From: an uncultured Brevinema sp.
GTDB taxonomy: Bacteria > Spirochaetota > Brevinematia > Brevinematales > Brevinemataceae
NCBI GenBank assembly: GCA_947036575.1
Contig: CAMQSH010000029.1
Span: 1 to 14,973, forward strand
Reading direction: 5' to 3'
Length of the DNA stretch: 14,973 bases
The position numbers and the translations under genes are program-made. Positions 1 through 6,843 of this stretch are shown piece by piece. Below the pieces are notes generated by a model that had not been told where the DNA came from, ran no database searches, and saw only the letters and a list, made by a program, of their open reading frames with translations. Positions within the stretch are counted from its first letter, which is position 1, and every line of letters begins with the position of its first letter.

Positions 1-26
1 ATAAAGAAAAACTACTCAAAGAGTGC

Positions 27-51
27 AGGCTACCCACAAGGTGGCTTTTTT
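27..51 (+). terminator. Intrinsic terminator of a gene upstream of the window
   Basis: An 8-bp stem (27-34 with 40-47, including two G-T pairs) closes a CACAA loop and runs into a T tract at 46-51. It must end a plus-strand gene lying left of the window. It carries the GGTGG core seen in other terminators here. Confidence 0.7.
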
Positions 52-92
52 GATTAATAAGAAATAATATTTTATATAAGGAATTACATAGA

Positions 93-121
93 TTGACAAA
101 AAAACAATACAGATGTATACT
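93..121 (+). promoter_or_regulatory. Promoter of the alpha/beta hydrolase gene
   Basis: TTGACA (93-98), a 17-nt spacer and TATACT (116-121) form a near-perfect sigma70-type promoter. Transcription would start near 128, giving a leader of about 25 nt that holds the AGGAG ribosome site at 141-145. Confidence 0.8.
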
Positions 122-153
122 GTTTTTATATATAATTATTAGGAGATACTGAT

Positions 154-963
154 ATGTTGTATAATGCAAAAAATGATTCTGTAAAAATCGGAGATACCAG
201 TATGGATTATATCTCCTTTGGAAGTGGGCAAAAAATTCTAATTATGATCCCTGGCTTAGGGGATGGGCTAAAAACTGTTAAAGGTATGGCTATTCCTCTT
301 GCAATGATATATAGACAATACACAAAAAAATATAAAGTTTATATTTTTAGTCGAAAAACTAATTTAAAACAGGGTTATTCTATTAAGGATATGGCTAAAG
401 ACCAAGTTGAGGCTATGAAAACACTTGGGATTTCAAGAGCTTCTATCTTGGGTGTTTCTCAAGGTGGAATGATTGCTCAACACATTGCTATTGATTACCC
501 AAATTTTGTTGAAAAACTTATTTTAGCAGTGACCCTATCTCAACAAAATGAAACAGTACAAAATGTTGTCAGTAGTTGGATCAGTATGGCTAAAGCTAAT
601 GACTATAAAAGTATTATTATTGATACTGCTGAAAAATCATATTCTGAAAATTTTATCAAAAAATATAGACCTCTATATCCAATTCTTAGTAAAATAGGTA
701 AGCCAAAAAATTTTAATAGATTTATAATACAAGCAAACGCGTGTATTAATCATAATACCTATGATGAATTGGAAAAGATAAATTGTCCTACTTTAGTGAT
801 AGGTGGCGATAGTGATAAGGTTGTAGGTAAAAAATCATCAGAGGAAATAGCAAACAAAATACCAAATAGTAAATTAATACTATATAAAGGTCTTGGACAT
901 ATGGCATTTGAAGAAGCCAAAGATTTTAATTATCAAATTTTAGATTTTTTGGATAAATACTAA
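154..963 (+). CDS. Alpha/beta hydrolase, probable cytoplasmic esterase-type enzyme
   Basis: 269 residues, a normal length for a single-domain alpha/beta hydrolase. The N-terminal strand-turn 'IPGLGDG' (about 32-38) resembles the oxyanion-hole region. The nucleophile elbow is G-V-S-Q-G-G with Ser102. The acid is probably Asp221 in 'GGDSD', aligned to the usual G-x-x-D after strand 6, and the catalytic histidine is His249 in 'GLGHM'. The triad is therefore complete and in order. There is no signal peptide, so it should act in the cytoplasm. AGGAG lies 8 nt before the ATG. The gene stands alone, with its own promoter and a terminator shared with the convergent gene. The fold covers esterases, lipases, haloperoxidase-like and C-C hydrolases, so the substrate cannot be named. 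Confidence 0.85.
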   Translation: MLYNAKNDSVKIGDTSMDYISFGSGQKILIMIPGLGDGLKTVKGMAIPLAMIYRQYTKKYKVYIFSRKTNLKQGYSIKDMAKDQVEAMKTLGISRASILGVSQGGMIAQHIAIDYPNFVEKLILAVTLSQQNETVQNVVSSWISMAKANDYKSIIIDTAEKSYSENFIKKYRPLYPILSKIGKPKNFNRFIIQANACINHNTYDELEKINCPTLVIGGDSDKVVGKKSSEEIANKIPNSKLILYKGLGHMAFEEAKDFNYQILDFLDKY

Positions 964-1040
964 CTTAGTAATTGTAAACATAGACACAAATATTTTTACT
1001 TATTAAAGAATAATAATATATTTTTGTAAATATGATAATG

Positions 1041-1069
1041 AAAAAACCACCATATTTGGTGGCTTTTTT
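1041..1069. terminator. Bidirectional terminator between convergent genes
   Basis: The stem CCACCA/TGGTGG (1047-1052 with 1057-1062) closes a TATT loop. It is flanked by an A tract at 1041-1046 and a T tract at 1064-1069. It can end the hydrolase gene on the plus strand and, read the other way, the bPH_2 gene that stops at 1145. Confidence 0.75.
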
Positions 1070-1144
1070 GATTTTAAATGTATCCGTATAGGATTAAATA
1101 TGTATATATGGTAAATTTATTGATTAATTAGAGGAGCAGAATGT

Positions 1145-1681
1145 TTATTTTGTTAAATCATAAAATTCATTTTTGAAGGCGCTTGCTGTTTTTTTATCAA
1201 CTACTTTCATAGTCTTACTACTACCAGCAGTACATATTCTTACATGACAATAATTAAAAATATTTCCAGCTATAGTTTCGTCTTCGATAATGCTTTCAAT
1301 CTTATTAATCATAAAATCGACTTTATCTTTTGTAAATAGTGTAGGATTTAAGCTTCCAACGACTCTTTTGTCTGTTAGAACTATCATTGTTCGTTTTGTT
1401 ATATAGCTCTCATATAGGTAAGAAAAAATTAGTATAATAAAGCTTAGGAGACTTAAGATTAGTATAGATATCATAAATTTTATATCTTTAGTTTCTATAA
1501 AAACTAATACTGTTTTGATGATTATAGGTATCAAGGCTAATGTGCTTAGTAGTAATAGTATTCTTATAGGATGTATAAAAAATAATAACTTCCATATCCT
1601 GGATTTTACCATACTTGTAATTTGTTGTTCATTGTCTGCCAAATTTAAAAATTTGGCGACCTTGGCTTGATTTAATTTCAT
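1145..1681 (-). CDS. Membrane protein with a bacterial PH (bPH_2/DUF304-type) domain
   Basis: 178 residues. A short soluble N-terminus is followed by two hydrophobic helices (about 38-62 and 69-90) and a C-terminal domain from about 97. The stretch 'VLTDKRVVGS' (101-110), then 'INKIESI' and 'GNIFNYCHVRICTAGSS' (139-155), matches the usual bPH_2 order: T-x-K-R-V, an I-x-x-I segment, then G-x-x-x-G/C-x-V-x-I-x-T-A-G. Related proteins (YdbS/YdbT type) are poorly understood inner-membrane proteins. This one has a single PH domain and no partner gene beside it. AGGAG (1694-1690) is 8 nt before the ATG. The family assignment rests on motif recall; a function cannot be given. Confidence 0.75.
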   Translation of the reverse strand: MKLNQAKVAKFLNLADNEQQITSMVKSRIWKLLFFIHPIRILLLLSTLALIPIIIKTVLVFIETKDIKFMISILILSLLSFIILIFSYLYESYITKRTMIVLTDKRVVGSLNPTLFTKDKVDFMINKIESIIEDETIAGNIFNYCHVRICTAGSSKTMKVVDKKTASAFKNEFYDLTK

Positions 1682-1714
1682 AATATAAACTCCTGTATTA
1701 ATTTCTGAATTAAT

Positions 1715-1743
1715 ATTATAATATACTTTATCTTTATTATCAA
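1715..1743 (-). promoter_or_regulatory. Promoter of the bPH_2 membrane protein gene
   Basis: On the minus strand TTGATA (1743-1738), a 17-nt spacer and TATAAT (1720-1715) form a strong sigma70-type promoter. It drives the gene starting at 1681 with a leader of about 27 nt. Confidence 0.75.
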
Positions 1744-1770
1744 AGTAAAAGTAAAATAATAATAAAAGTG

Positions 1771-1799
1771 TTGACTTTTTATTTAATCCGTATCATAAT
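1771..1799 (+). promoter_or_regulatory. Promoter of the first EIIC gene
   Basis: TTGACT (1771-1776), a 17-nt spacer and CATAAT (1794-1799). It lies back to back with the minus-strand promoter at 1715-1743. The predicted start near 1806 leaves a leader of about 69 nt before the ATG at 1875, which has AGGGG 6 nt upstream. Confidence 0.7.
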
Positions 1800-1807
1800 A
1801 ATTATGA
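1793..1807. promoter_or_regulatory. 15-bp perfect palindrome over the -10 box and start site: candidate operator
   Basis: TCATAATAATTATGA is its own reverse complement around a central A. It covers the -10 element and the predicted transcription start of the first EIIC gene, where a bound repressor would block transcription. No regulator gene lies in the window. AT-rich DNA yields short palindromes by chance, so this is only a candidate. Confidence 0.4.
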
Positions 1808-1874
1808 AAAGAAAATAAGGATATAAAAAATCAATAATTAAAATTTTATACTAATTATGTAATAGGGGTTAAAA

Positions 1875-3170
1875 ATGAGTAAATTTATGGATTTATTAGA
1901 AACAAAGATTCTTCCAATTGCCGATAAAATTGGAAGTCAACAACACTTGCAAGCAATTAGAAATGGTATTATTGCCACACTTCCGTTAACAATAGTAGGA
2001 TCATTTTTTGTGATATTCTTGAATCTTCCTATAGATGGATATACACAAGCTATAGCTCCTTATAAAAATATTATAGATATTCCTTTTCGTTTTACTGTTG
2101 GGATGATGGCTTTATTCAGTTCTTTTAGTATAGCTGCCTTTTTAGGAAAAAATTATAAATTAGACCCTATTACTTGTGGGTTTTTGGGATTGTTAGGATT
2201 TCTTTGTACAGCTATCACTCCTGTTATTGTAACACAGAGTGTAGATGGTGTTATTTCTGCTGGTCGTTATATAAACTTAGGTCAGCTTAATGCTAGTAAC
2301 TTATTTTCAGCTATTCTTTGTTCTTTAGTATCTGTAGAAATTTATCGATTTATGAAAGAAAAAAATATAACTATTAAAATGCCAGAGGGAGTACCTGAAG
2401 GGGTTGCCAACTCTTTTAGTGCTTTATTTCCAGCATTGGCTGTTATTATCTTATTTTGGGGTTTAAGACATTGGTTAAATATTGATATTAATGCTATTCT
2501 TGTAATGATTTTAATGCCTTTAAAAGTGTTTTTAGTTGGTAATAGCTTACTTGGTGGTTTGATTACAGTATTCTTAATTTGTATTTTTTGGGTATTCGGT
2601 ATTCATGGTCCTGCGATTCTAGGTCCAATTATTAGACCTATGTGGGATTCTGCTATTGCTGATAATATGGATGCATTTGCTGCTGGTACTCCAGCTAGTG
2701 AGTTGCCATATATTTTCACAGAACAATTTTTGCAATGGTTTGTTTGGATTGGAGGATCTGGTCTTACCTTACCATTAGTATGTTTATTCTTGTTTTCTAA
2801 ATCAACCCAACTAAAACAATTAGGTCGTTTATCTATTGTTCCAGGAATTTTTAATATTAATGAGCCAGTGATTTTTGGAGCACCTATTGTACTTAATCCA
2901 ATTTTGGCTATTCCTTTTATTATTGTACCACTTGTTACTACTACACTTTCTTACTTCTGTGTTGTTTCAGGAATTGTTCCTTTAATGATGGCACGACTTC
3001 CTTTTACATTACCAGCACCCTTGGCGGCTATTATTAGTACAGATTGGTCTCTGATGGCAGGTGTATTAGTATGTGTTAATTTTATGATAGGATTAATAAT
3101 TTATTATCCTTTCTTCAAAAGTTTTGAAAAAACAACTTTAGCTATGGAAGAAGGTAAAACAAAGAATTAA
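1875..3170 (+). CDS. PTS sugar permease EIIC, cellobiose/diacetylchitobiose (lactose-family) type
   Basis: 431 residues, the usual length for an EIIC of the Lac/cellobiose class. It is a polytopic inner-membrane protein that moves a disaccharide inward while a partner EIIB phosphorylates it. Family landmarks are present: an amphipathic N-terminus ('MSKFMDLLETKILPIADKIG') and 'AIRNGIIATLPL'; the hinge motif 'MPEGVPEGVANSF' (169-181); 'WVFGIHGP' (239-246) with His244; and 'PGIFNINEPVIFGAPIVLNP' (323-342) with Glu330. In solved EIIC structures of this family the equivalent His and Glu lie at the sugar site. Its own promoter and a strong terminator make it a monocistronic gene. No EIIA, EIIB or glycosidase is nearby, so it must use subunits encoded elsewhere. 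The exact sugar is unknown. Confidence 0.9.
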   Translation: MSKFMDLLETKILPIADKIGSQQHLQAIRNGIIATLPLTIVGSFFVIFLNLPIDGYTQAIAPYKNIIDIPFRFTVGMMALFSSFSIAAFLGKNYKLDPITCGFLGLLGFLCTAITPVIVTQSVDGVISAGRYINLGQLNASNLFSAILCSLVSVEIYRFMKEKNITIKMPEGVPEGVANSFSALFPALAVIILFWGLRHWLNIDINAILVMILMPLKVFLVGNSLLGGLITVFLICIFWVFGIHGPAILGPIIRPMWDSAIADNMDAFAAGTPASELPYIFTEQFLQWFVWIGGSGLTLPLVCLFLFSKSTQLKQLGRLSIVPGIFNINEPVIFGAPIVLNPILAIPFIIVPLVTTTLSYFCVVSGIVPLMMARLPFTLPAPLAAIISTDWSLMAGVLVCVNFMIGLIIYYPFFKSFEKTTLAMEEGKTKN

Positions 3171-3213
3171 ATTATTCTAAATATTTAATTTTTATACCTA
3201 TAAATAATATCAT

Positions 3214-3245
3214 AAACCCCTTTAGGATGTCCTAGAGGGGTTTTT
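3214..3245 (+). terminator. Strong intrinsic terminator of the first EIIC gene
   Basis: A stem of about 13 bp (3214-3226 with 3231-3243, one G-T pair) with a tetraloop ends in T's at 3241-3245. Its core is AAACCCCT/AGGGGTTT, a different type from the CCACC/GGTGG terminators. Confidence 0.85.
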
Positions 3246-3324
3246 ATATTTTTGAAAGATCTATTATACTTATGAATTTCAGATATTAACTCTATAATAA
3301 ATTTTCCTAGAATAAATATAATAA

Positions 3325-3352
3325 TTGACAAATATAAATAATTTATTATAAT
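3325..3352 (+). promoter_or_regulatory. Promoter of the first small barrel-like protein gene
   Basis: TTGACA (3325-3330), a 16-nt spacer and TATAAT (3347-3352): both boxes are consensus. The leader of about 28 nt holds AAGGA (3376-3380), 6 nt before the ATG. High expression is likely. Confidence 0.8.
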
Positions 3353-3386
3353 AAAAAATATAAAAAATTATTTATAAGGAAAAAAA

Positions 3387-3977
3387 ATGAAAAAAATATT
3401 TATTATATTTGTATTATTGTGTGGTAATAGCTATGCAGAATCTAGTTTTAAAGTTTATGGAATGGGTGGTACTGGTCATAGTGCAGGACTATCTTATGGT
3501 GGAGGAATAACTTATACGTGGAATACGATTCCTCAAGAAAATAAAAAATTAATTCATGTTGCTGATTTAAATATATTTTTATTAGGTGTTCAGGATTTCG
3601 AACATAAAAAATATTTTAATATTACGGATCCAGGTTTTCAATTTAATTTTTTTCTTACCTACGGCTTAGGATTTAAAACGAAAAATAATATATTAATTTC
3701 TTTTGATGTTATTGGAATGGGAATTAATGTGACAGCGAGAGATAATGTTTTCCTTGGAGATCCAGGAGGAAGTACCTATACAAAGATAGGGACATTATTT
3801 AATACATTAGGAGTGCAATTGACTATGCCTAATGGATTTTATTTTGCTTGGAGAAATACATTTACAGGATTTAATTGGAGATCAACAGAAGTCTATAGAG
3901 AGACTACAAGTATTGCCGATGCTGGAGAATTTAAAACATTATTGATTTTTGGATACTCTTTTGGTCTTGATAGATAA
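3387..3977 (+). CDS. Secreted small beta-barrel-like outer-membrane protein (paralogue of the 12179-12709 product)
   Basis: 196 residues with a classical signal peptide 'MKKIFIIFVLLCGNSYA', cleaved before Glu18. The mature part alternates polar and hydrophobic or aromatic residues and is rich in Gly, Phe and Tyr, as in a small outer-membrane barrel of about eight strands. It shares ordered blocks with the product at 12179-12709: 'FLLGVQD' (64-70), 'YGLGF' (92-96), 'FDVIGMGIN' (106-114), 'FYFAWRNTFT' (151-160) and 'GYSFG' (189-193). The chain ends in Arg rather than the usual aromatic residue of a barrel. Some treponemal small outer-membrane families (for example DUF2715) have similar size, but I cannot confirm membership. 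Function unknown. Its promoter is near consensus and it has its own terminator. Confidence 0.75.
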   Translation: MKKIFIIFVLLCGNSYAESSFKVYGMGGTGHSAGLSYGGGITYTWNTIPQENKKLIHVADLNIFLLGVQDFEHKKYFNITDPGFQFNFFLTYGLGFKTKNNILISFDVIGMGINVTARDNVFLGDPGGSTYTKIGTLFNTLGVQLTMPNGFYFAWRNTFTGFNWRSTEVYRETTSIADAGEFKTLLIFGYSFGLDR

Positions 3978-3992
3978 AACACAAATAATAAT

Positions 3993-4025
3993 AAAAACCC
4001 TTCTAGAATAGTTAGAAGGGTTTTT
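3993..4025 (+). terminator. Intrinsic terminator of the first barrel-protein gene
   Basis: A 13-bp stem AAAAACCCTTCTA/TAGAAGGGTTTTT (3993-4005 with 4013-4025) closes a 7-nt loop and ends in T's. Its A tract also allows termination in the other direction. Confidence 0.8.
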
Positions 4026-4055
4026 ATATTTTAAATATTGATTATATTGAGTAGC

Positions 4056-4084
4056 TTGACAATAATAAAATATTGTATTATGAT
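4056..4084 (+). promoter_or_regulatory. Promoter of the CDF-like gene or of a leader RNA
   Basis: TTGACA (4056-4061), a 17-nt spacer and TATGAT (4079-4084). The predicted start is at or next to 4091, more than 200 nt before the CDF-like start codon. The transcript therefore has an unusually long leader for this window. Confidence 0.65.
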
Positions 4085-4261
4085 TATAAGATGCTTAGTC
4101 ATATACTTTTTTATCTTTATCTCTTTCGTACGTGGGTTCGTGAATTTTGTCTTGTGAATACACCATATCTCTATAGGGATGATTGGTATATTATCGCCAT
4201 AACCACTCTTTATTAAATACAAATATTCTTTACTTCCTGATGCTCTTGGTCTGTTAATTAT

Positions 4262-4275
4262 TATTGTTAACAATA
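4262..4275. promoter_or_regulatory. 14-bp perfect palindrome upstream of the CDF-like gene: candidate operator
   Basis: The core ATTGTTAACAAT (4263-4274) is flanked by one more complementary pair. It lies 30 nt before the CDF-like start codon and well downstream of the promoter at 4056-4084. It could be a repressor roadblock, part of a second weak promoter, or chance in AT-rich DNA. Confidence 0.3.
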
Positions 4276-4304
4276 TATAAAATATAAATATTTTGGAGAA
4301 TATT

Positions 4305-5189
4305 ATGAATATAGAAAGAATTGGTATAGGGATTTCTGTTTTAGGAGCTACAATAATGGCAATTTTTGGTTTAATAATGGCTTATTTAACTGAATCCGAT
4401 GCTATTTTATTAGATGGAATGTTTAATTTATTTTCGGTTGTTCTATCTACAGGTAGTTTAATAATTTCTATGTTTGTTACTAAAGGATACACAAAGCACC
4501 ATCCCTTAGGATTTTATGCATACGAATCTTTTATAATTTTTATTAAAGGACTTTTTATTTTGGGATTGGTCGTGATGTCTTTGTATAGTAATATTACTGT
4601 ATTATTGTCTGGGGGTAGAGTTCCTAATATAGTAGGTATGCTTTCTTATTCTATACCAGCATTATTCATAAATATATTAACTTTACTTGCTTGTTATTTT
4701 ACCTATAAAAAAGCAAATACAGAATTATTATTTGCTGAATTTTCAGCTTGGAAATTAAACACACTTATTACTGGGGTTATAGCAGTATCTTTAGTGATCG
4801 TTTTCTTTTTAAAAGACACTTCTTTGGGTTGGATAGATCGTTATATAGATCAAATTTTAGTAATTGTTTTATGTATATTGACTATTATGGATCCAATCTA
4901 TTTGATAACGAATTCCTTTAAAGAATTGATGTTAAGATCTGTCAATAATGAATCTACAGAACATATTAATTCATTAATAAAACAACAATTTGAATCAGAT
5001 AGTTTTAATTTAGAAGATATATATGTATTGAAGTTAGGACGTGCTATGTGGATAACTATTGATCTTAGTATTTTAGATAAGAATTTATCTTTAGAAAAAT
5101 ATATTAATTTTCAAAATGATATTAAAGAGATGTTTACTCAGAAGTATTCTAATACTGAAGTAACTTTTAATTTTATATCAAAATTATAA
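4305..5189 (+). CDS. Cation diffusion facilitator-like transporter (COG3965-like subgroup)
   Basis: 294 residues from the ATG at 4305. TTGGAG at 4293-4298 is its ribosome site, so a TTG start inside that site is rejected. About six membrane helices cover residues 8-205, followed by a soluble C-terminal domain (about 215-294), the layout of CDF metal exporters. Landmarks are 'DAILLDGMFNLFSVV' (32-46), 'HHPLGFYAYE' (65-74) and 'ELLFAEFSAW' (140-149). The classical HxxxD metal motif after Asp37-Gly38 reads Phe40...Ser44, and the second HxxxD reads Ala148...Asn152. I recall a CDF subgroup with 'FDGVYSLISV' and 'AESNQW' at these places, which this resembles. The metal is unknown and efflux of a classical divalent metal is uncertain. 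Preceded by a long leader; no clear terminator follows. Confidence 0.75.
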   Translation: MNIERIGIGISVLGATIMAIFGLIMAYLTESDAILLDGMFNLFSVVLSTGSLIISMFVTKGYTKHHPLGFYAYESFIIFIKGLFILGLVVMSLYSNITVLLSGGRVPNIVGMLSYSIPALFINILTLLACYFTYKKANTELLFAEFSAWKLNTLITGVIAVSLVIVFFLKDTSLGWIDRYIDQILVIVLCILTIMDPIYLITNSFKELMLRSVNNESTEHINSLIKQQFESDSFNLEDIYVLKLGRAMWITIDLSILDKNLSLEKYINFQNDIKEMFTQKYSNTEVTFNFISKL

Positions 5190-5220
5190 TATTAAAAGGT
5201 ACTGTAGTTTCTATTTTATA

Positions 5221-5247
5221 TTGTATAAAAAGTTAAAATTTATACAA
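5221..5247. repeat. 9-bp inverted repeat after the CDF-like gene
   Basis: TTGTATAAA (5221-5229) and TTTATACAA (5239-5247) are perfect reverse complements around a 9-nt spacer. The hairpin would be AT-rich and weak, with no adjoining T tract. It may be a protein-binding dyad or a poor terminator of the CDF-like gene. Confidence 0.35.
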
Positions 5248-5322
5248 GTATATTTAGAGAAAACTTTTTTAGTTAAATACAGAATCTACTTATAATAAAA
5301 ATTGTTTTTAATAGAAATTAAA

Positions 5323-5336
5323 TTACTCTTGAGTAA
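5323..5336. promoter_or_regulatory. Dyad TTACTC-TT-GAGTAA over the -35 box: candidate operator
   Basis: Two 6-bp arms (5323-5328 and 5331-5336) flank a TT and overlap the -35 hexamer of the second EIIC promoter. A repressor here would compete with RNA polymerase. The sequence differs from the palindrome at the first EIIC promoter, so the two permeases may answer to different regulators. Chance is possible. Confidence 0.3.
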
Positions 5337-5356
5337 AAATAGAAACAGGTTATAAT
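5329..5356 (+). promoter_or_regulatory. Promoter of the second EIIC gene
   Basis: TTGAGT (5329-5334), a 16-nt spacer and TATAAT (5351-5356). The leader is about 110 nt and ends with AGGGGAG (5463-5469) just before the ATG at 5474. The rest of the 5190-5473 gap shows only the repeat at 5221-5247. Confidence 0.65.
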
Positions 5357-5473
5357 AAGTAAGATAATATATATTGTTTTAGAAACGTATATTTTAGGGA
5401 ATTTATAGAGTATACCTTGAATAATTTGTAATAGCTTATGTTTTTATATAAAAGTAGTAGGTAGGGGAGTATA

Positions 5474-6757
5474 ATGATTAAATCATTTGATAAATATGCA
5501 GATGTTCTCGCAAAACATATGGGCTCTTTACTTGGTAATAGATATATTAATGTCTTAAAAGATGGATTAGTAATTAATTTAGTTCCTTCTTTAATTGGGT
5601 CTTTTTTCTTATTAATTGTAGCAGCTCCTATACCAGGATATACGGATTTTATGGCTTCGATATTAGGAGAAGGGTGGTCAAAGTACCCTTTATTGATTGT
5701 TGGGATAACTTTAGATATGATGGGTATCATAGGAGTGCTTTCTATTTCTTATCGATTAGCCGAAAGTTTTAAGATTCCTGCTTTTCCAGCATCTATTTCA
5801 GCTTTTATGTGTTATCTACTATTAACACCTCAATTTATCATTCATAACTCTGAAATTGTTTCTGGAGTAATCCCTACTATGTATATGGGTTCAAGAGGAT
5901 TGTTTACAGCTATTGTTGTAGGAATTTTAGCAACAAAAATTTATAATTTCTTTATTCAGAAAAAAATTGTTATTACATTACCTGGTGGAGTTCCACCAGC
6001 AGTAGCAAATTCTTTTATAGCCGTTATTCCTACTTTTTTCTCTTTATTGTTTTTTCTCGTAGTTAGGTATTTAATAGATATTTCTTCTTATGAGAATATA
6101 CATCTCTTAGTAACAGAAGTTATTATTACCCCTTTATCTGCTGTAGGTACTAGTTTTTGGGGACTCTTATTTTATGCGATCTTACTACATCTTTTATGGT
6201 TCTTTGGGATTCATGGAGCTTTAGTAGTAGGAACATTATATGCACCTCTTTTCTTGGTAATAGCAGATCAAAATAGAATGGCTTATCAAGCCGGAGAGAC
6301 ACTTCCTAATATTTTTACAGGGGGTAGTTTTGAATCCTATGTTTTTTTAGGCGGTTCGGGTAGTTCTATTGCTATTATTATAGCAATGATCTTTTTTGCA
6401 AAAAGTAAGCTTTATAAAAGTGTTGCCAAATTAGCACTTCTTCCAGGTCTATTTAATATCAATGAGCCTTTCATTTTTGGGATGCCAATTGTTATGAATC
6501 TTAGATTGTTTGTCCCTTGGATTTTGGTTCCTGTTGTTAATTATCTTATAACCTATTTTGCAACAGCATTGCATCTAGTTCCAGCTCATCCAGGAATCAC
6601 GATTCCATGGACTACTCCTATTATTATTTCTGGGTTTTTAGTAGGTGGAATCCCTGGTGTATTATTACAGATTTTTAACTTAGTAATCGCAGCGATAATA
6701 TGGTACGTGTTTTTTATTTCCTTAGATAGAGAACAAGTTAAGATTGAATCAATATAG
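5474..6757 (+). CDS. Second PTS sugar permease EIIC, cellobiose/lactose-family type
   Basis: 427 residues, full length, a polytopic inner-membrane permease of the same family as the 1875-3170 product but clearly diverged from it. Landmarks are 'LPGGVPPAVANSF' (169-181), 'WFFGIHGA' (242-249) with His247, and 'PGLFNINEPFIFGMPIVMN' (324-342) with Glu331. The late segment 'WTTPIIISGFL' (379-389) resembles the 'WTxPxxxxG' stretch of cellobiose/chitobiose EIIC proteins better than the first permease does. It stands alone with its own promoter and terminator, and no EIIA or EIIB is in the window. Different residues around the sugar site suggest a different sugar from the first permease, but neither can be named from sequence. 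Confidence 0.9.
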   Translation: MIKSFDKYADVLAKHMGSLLGNRYINVLKDGLVINLVPSLIGSFFLLIVAAPIPGYTDFMASILGEGWSKYPLLIVGITLDMMGIIGVLSISYRLAESFKIPAFPASISAFMCYLLLTPQFIIHNSEIVSGVIPTMYMGSRGLFTAIVVGILATKIYNFFIQKKIVITLPGGVPPAVANSFIAVIPTFFSLLFFLVVRYLIDISSYENIHLLVTEVIITPLSAVGTSFWGLLFYAILLHLLWFFGIHGALVVGTLYAPLFLVIADQNRMAYQAGETLPNIFTGGSFESYVFLGGSGSSIAIIIAMIFFAKSKLYKSVAKLALLPGLFNINEPFIFGMPIVMNLRLFVPWILVPVVNYLITYFATALHLVPAHPGITIPWTTPIIISGFLVGGIPGVLLQIFNLVIAAIIWYVFFISLDREQVKIESI

Positions 6758-6792
6758 AGTAAGAGCTATTTTCTAGAAAATAAATAAAGTTA

Positions 6793-6823
6793 AAATACCA
6801 CCTCATAATAAGGTGGTGTTTTT
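6793..6823. terminator. Bidirectional terminator between the second EIIC and the nucleoside transporter
   Basis: The stem ACCACCT/AGGTGGT (6797-6803 with 6811-6817), extended by further weaker pairs, closes a CATAATA loop. T's at 6819-6823 serve the plus strand and the A tract at 6792-6795 serves the minus strand. It belongs to the CCACC/GGTGG terminator group. Confidence 0.8.
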
Positions 6824-6843
6824 ATTTGCAAATTAAAATTTTA

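Larger units (their letters stand above)
4026..4304. other. 327-nt gap between genes (3978-4304): long structured leader, no assigned gene
   Basis: After the terminator at 4025 this stretch holds the promoter at 4056-4084. It then holds a hairpin at 4158-4189 (six pairs, an internal loop, four pairs, loop TATA) and a 14-bp perfect palindrome at 4262-4275 (core ATTGTTAACAAT). A 41-codon plus-strand frame (4091-4216) begins at the predicted transcription start and would be leaderless. The minus strand is open from 4273 to 4031 but has no ribosome site. I match none of this to a known riboswitch or RNA family. It may be a regulatory leader, a small RNA or the remnant of a gene. Confidence 0.4.

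Noticed and set aside
4031..4273. Minus-strand open frame of 80 codons in the leader region
   Set aside because: It would start at TTG with no ribosome site and runs antisense through a good plus-strand promoter and into the terminator side. I recognise no family. Its codon make-up is not absurd, so it stays as a possible remnant but is not annotated as a gene.
5350..5730. Minus-strand frame overlapping the start of the second EIIC gene
   Set aside because: It is antisense to a clear EIIC N-terminus and to its promoter region, with no supporting signals.
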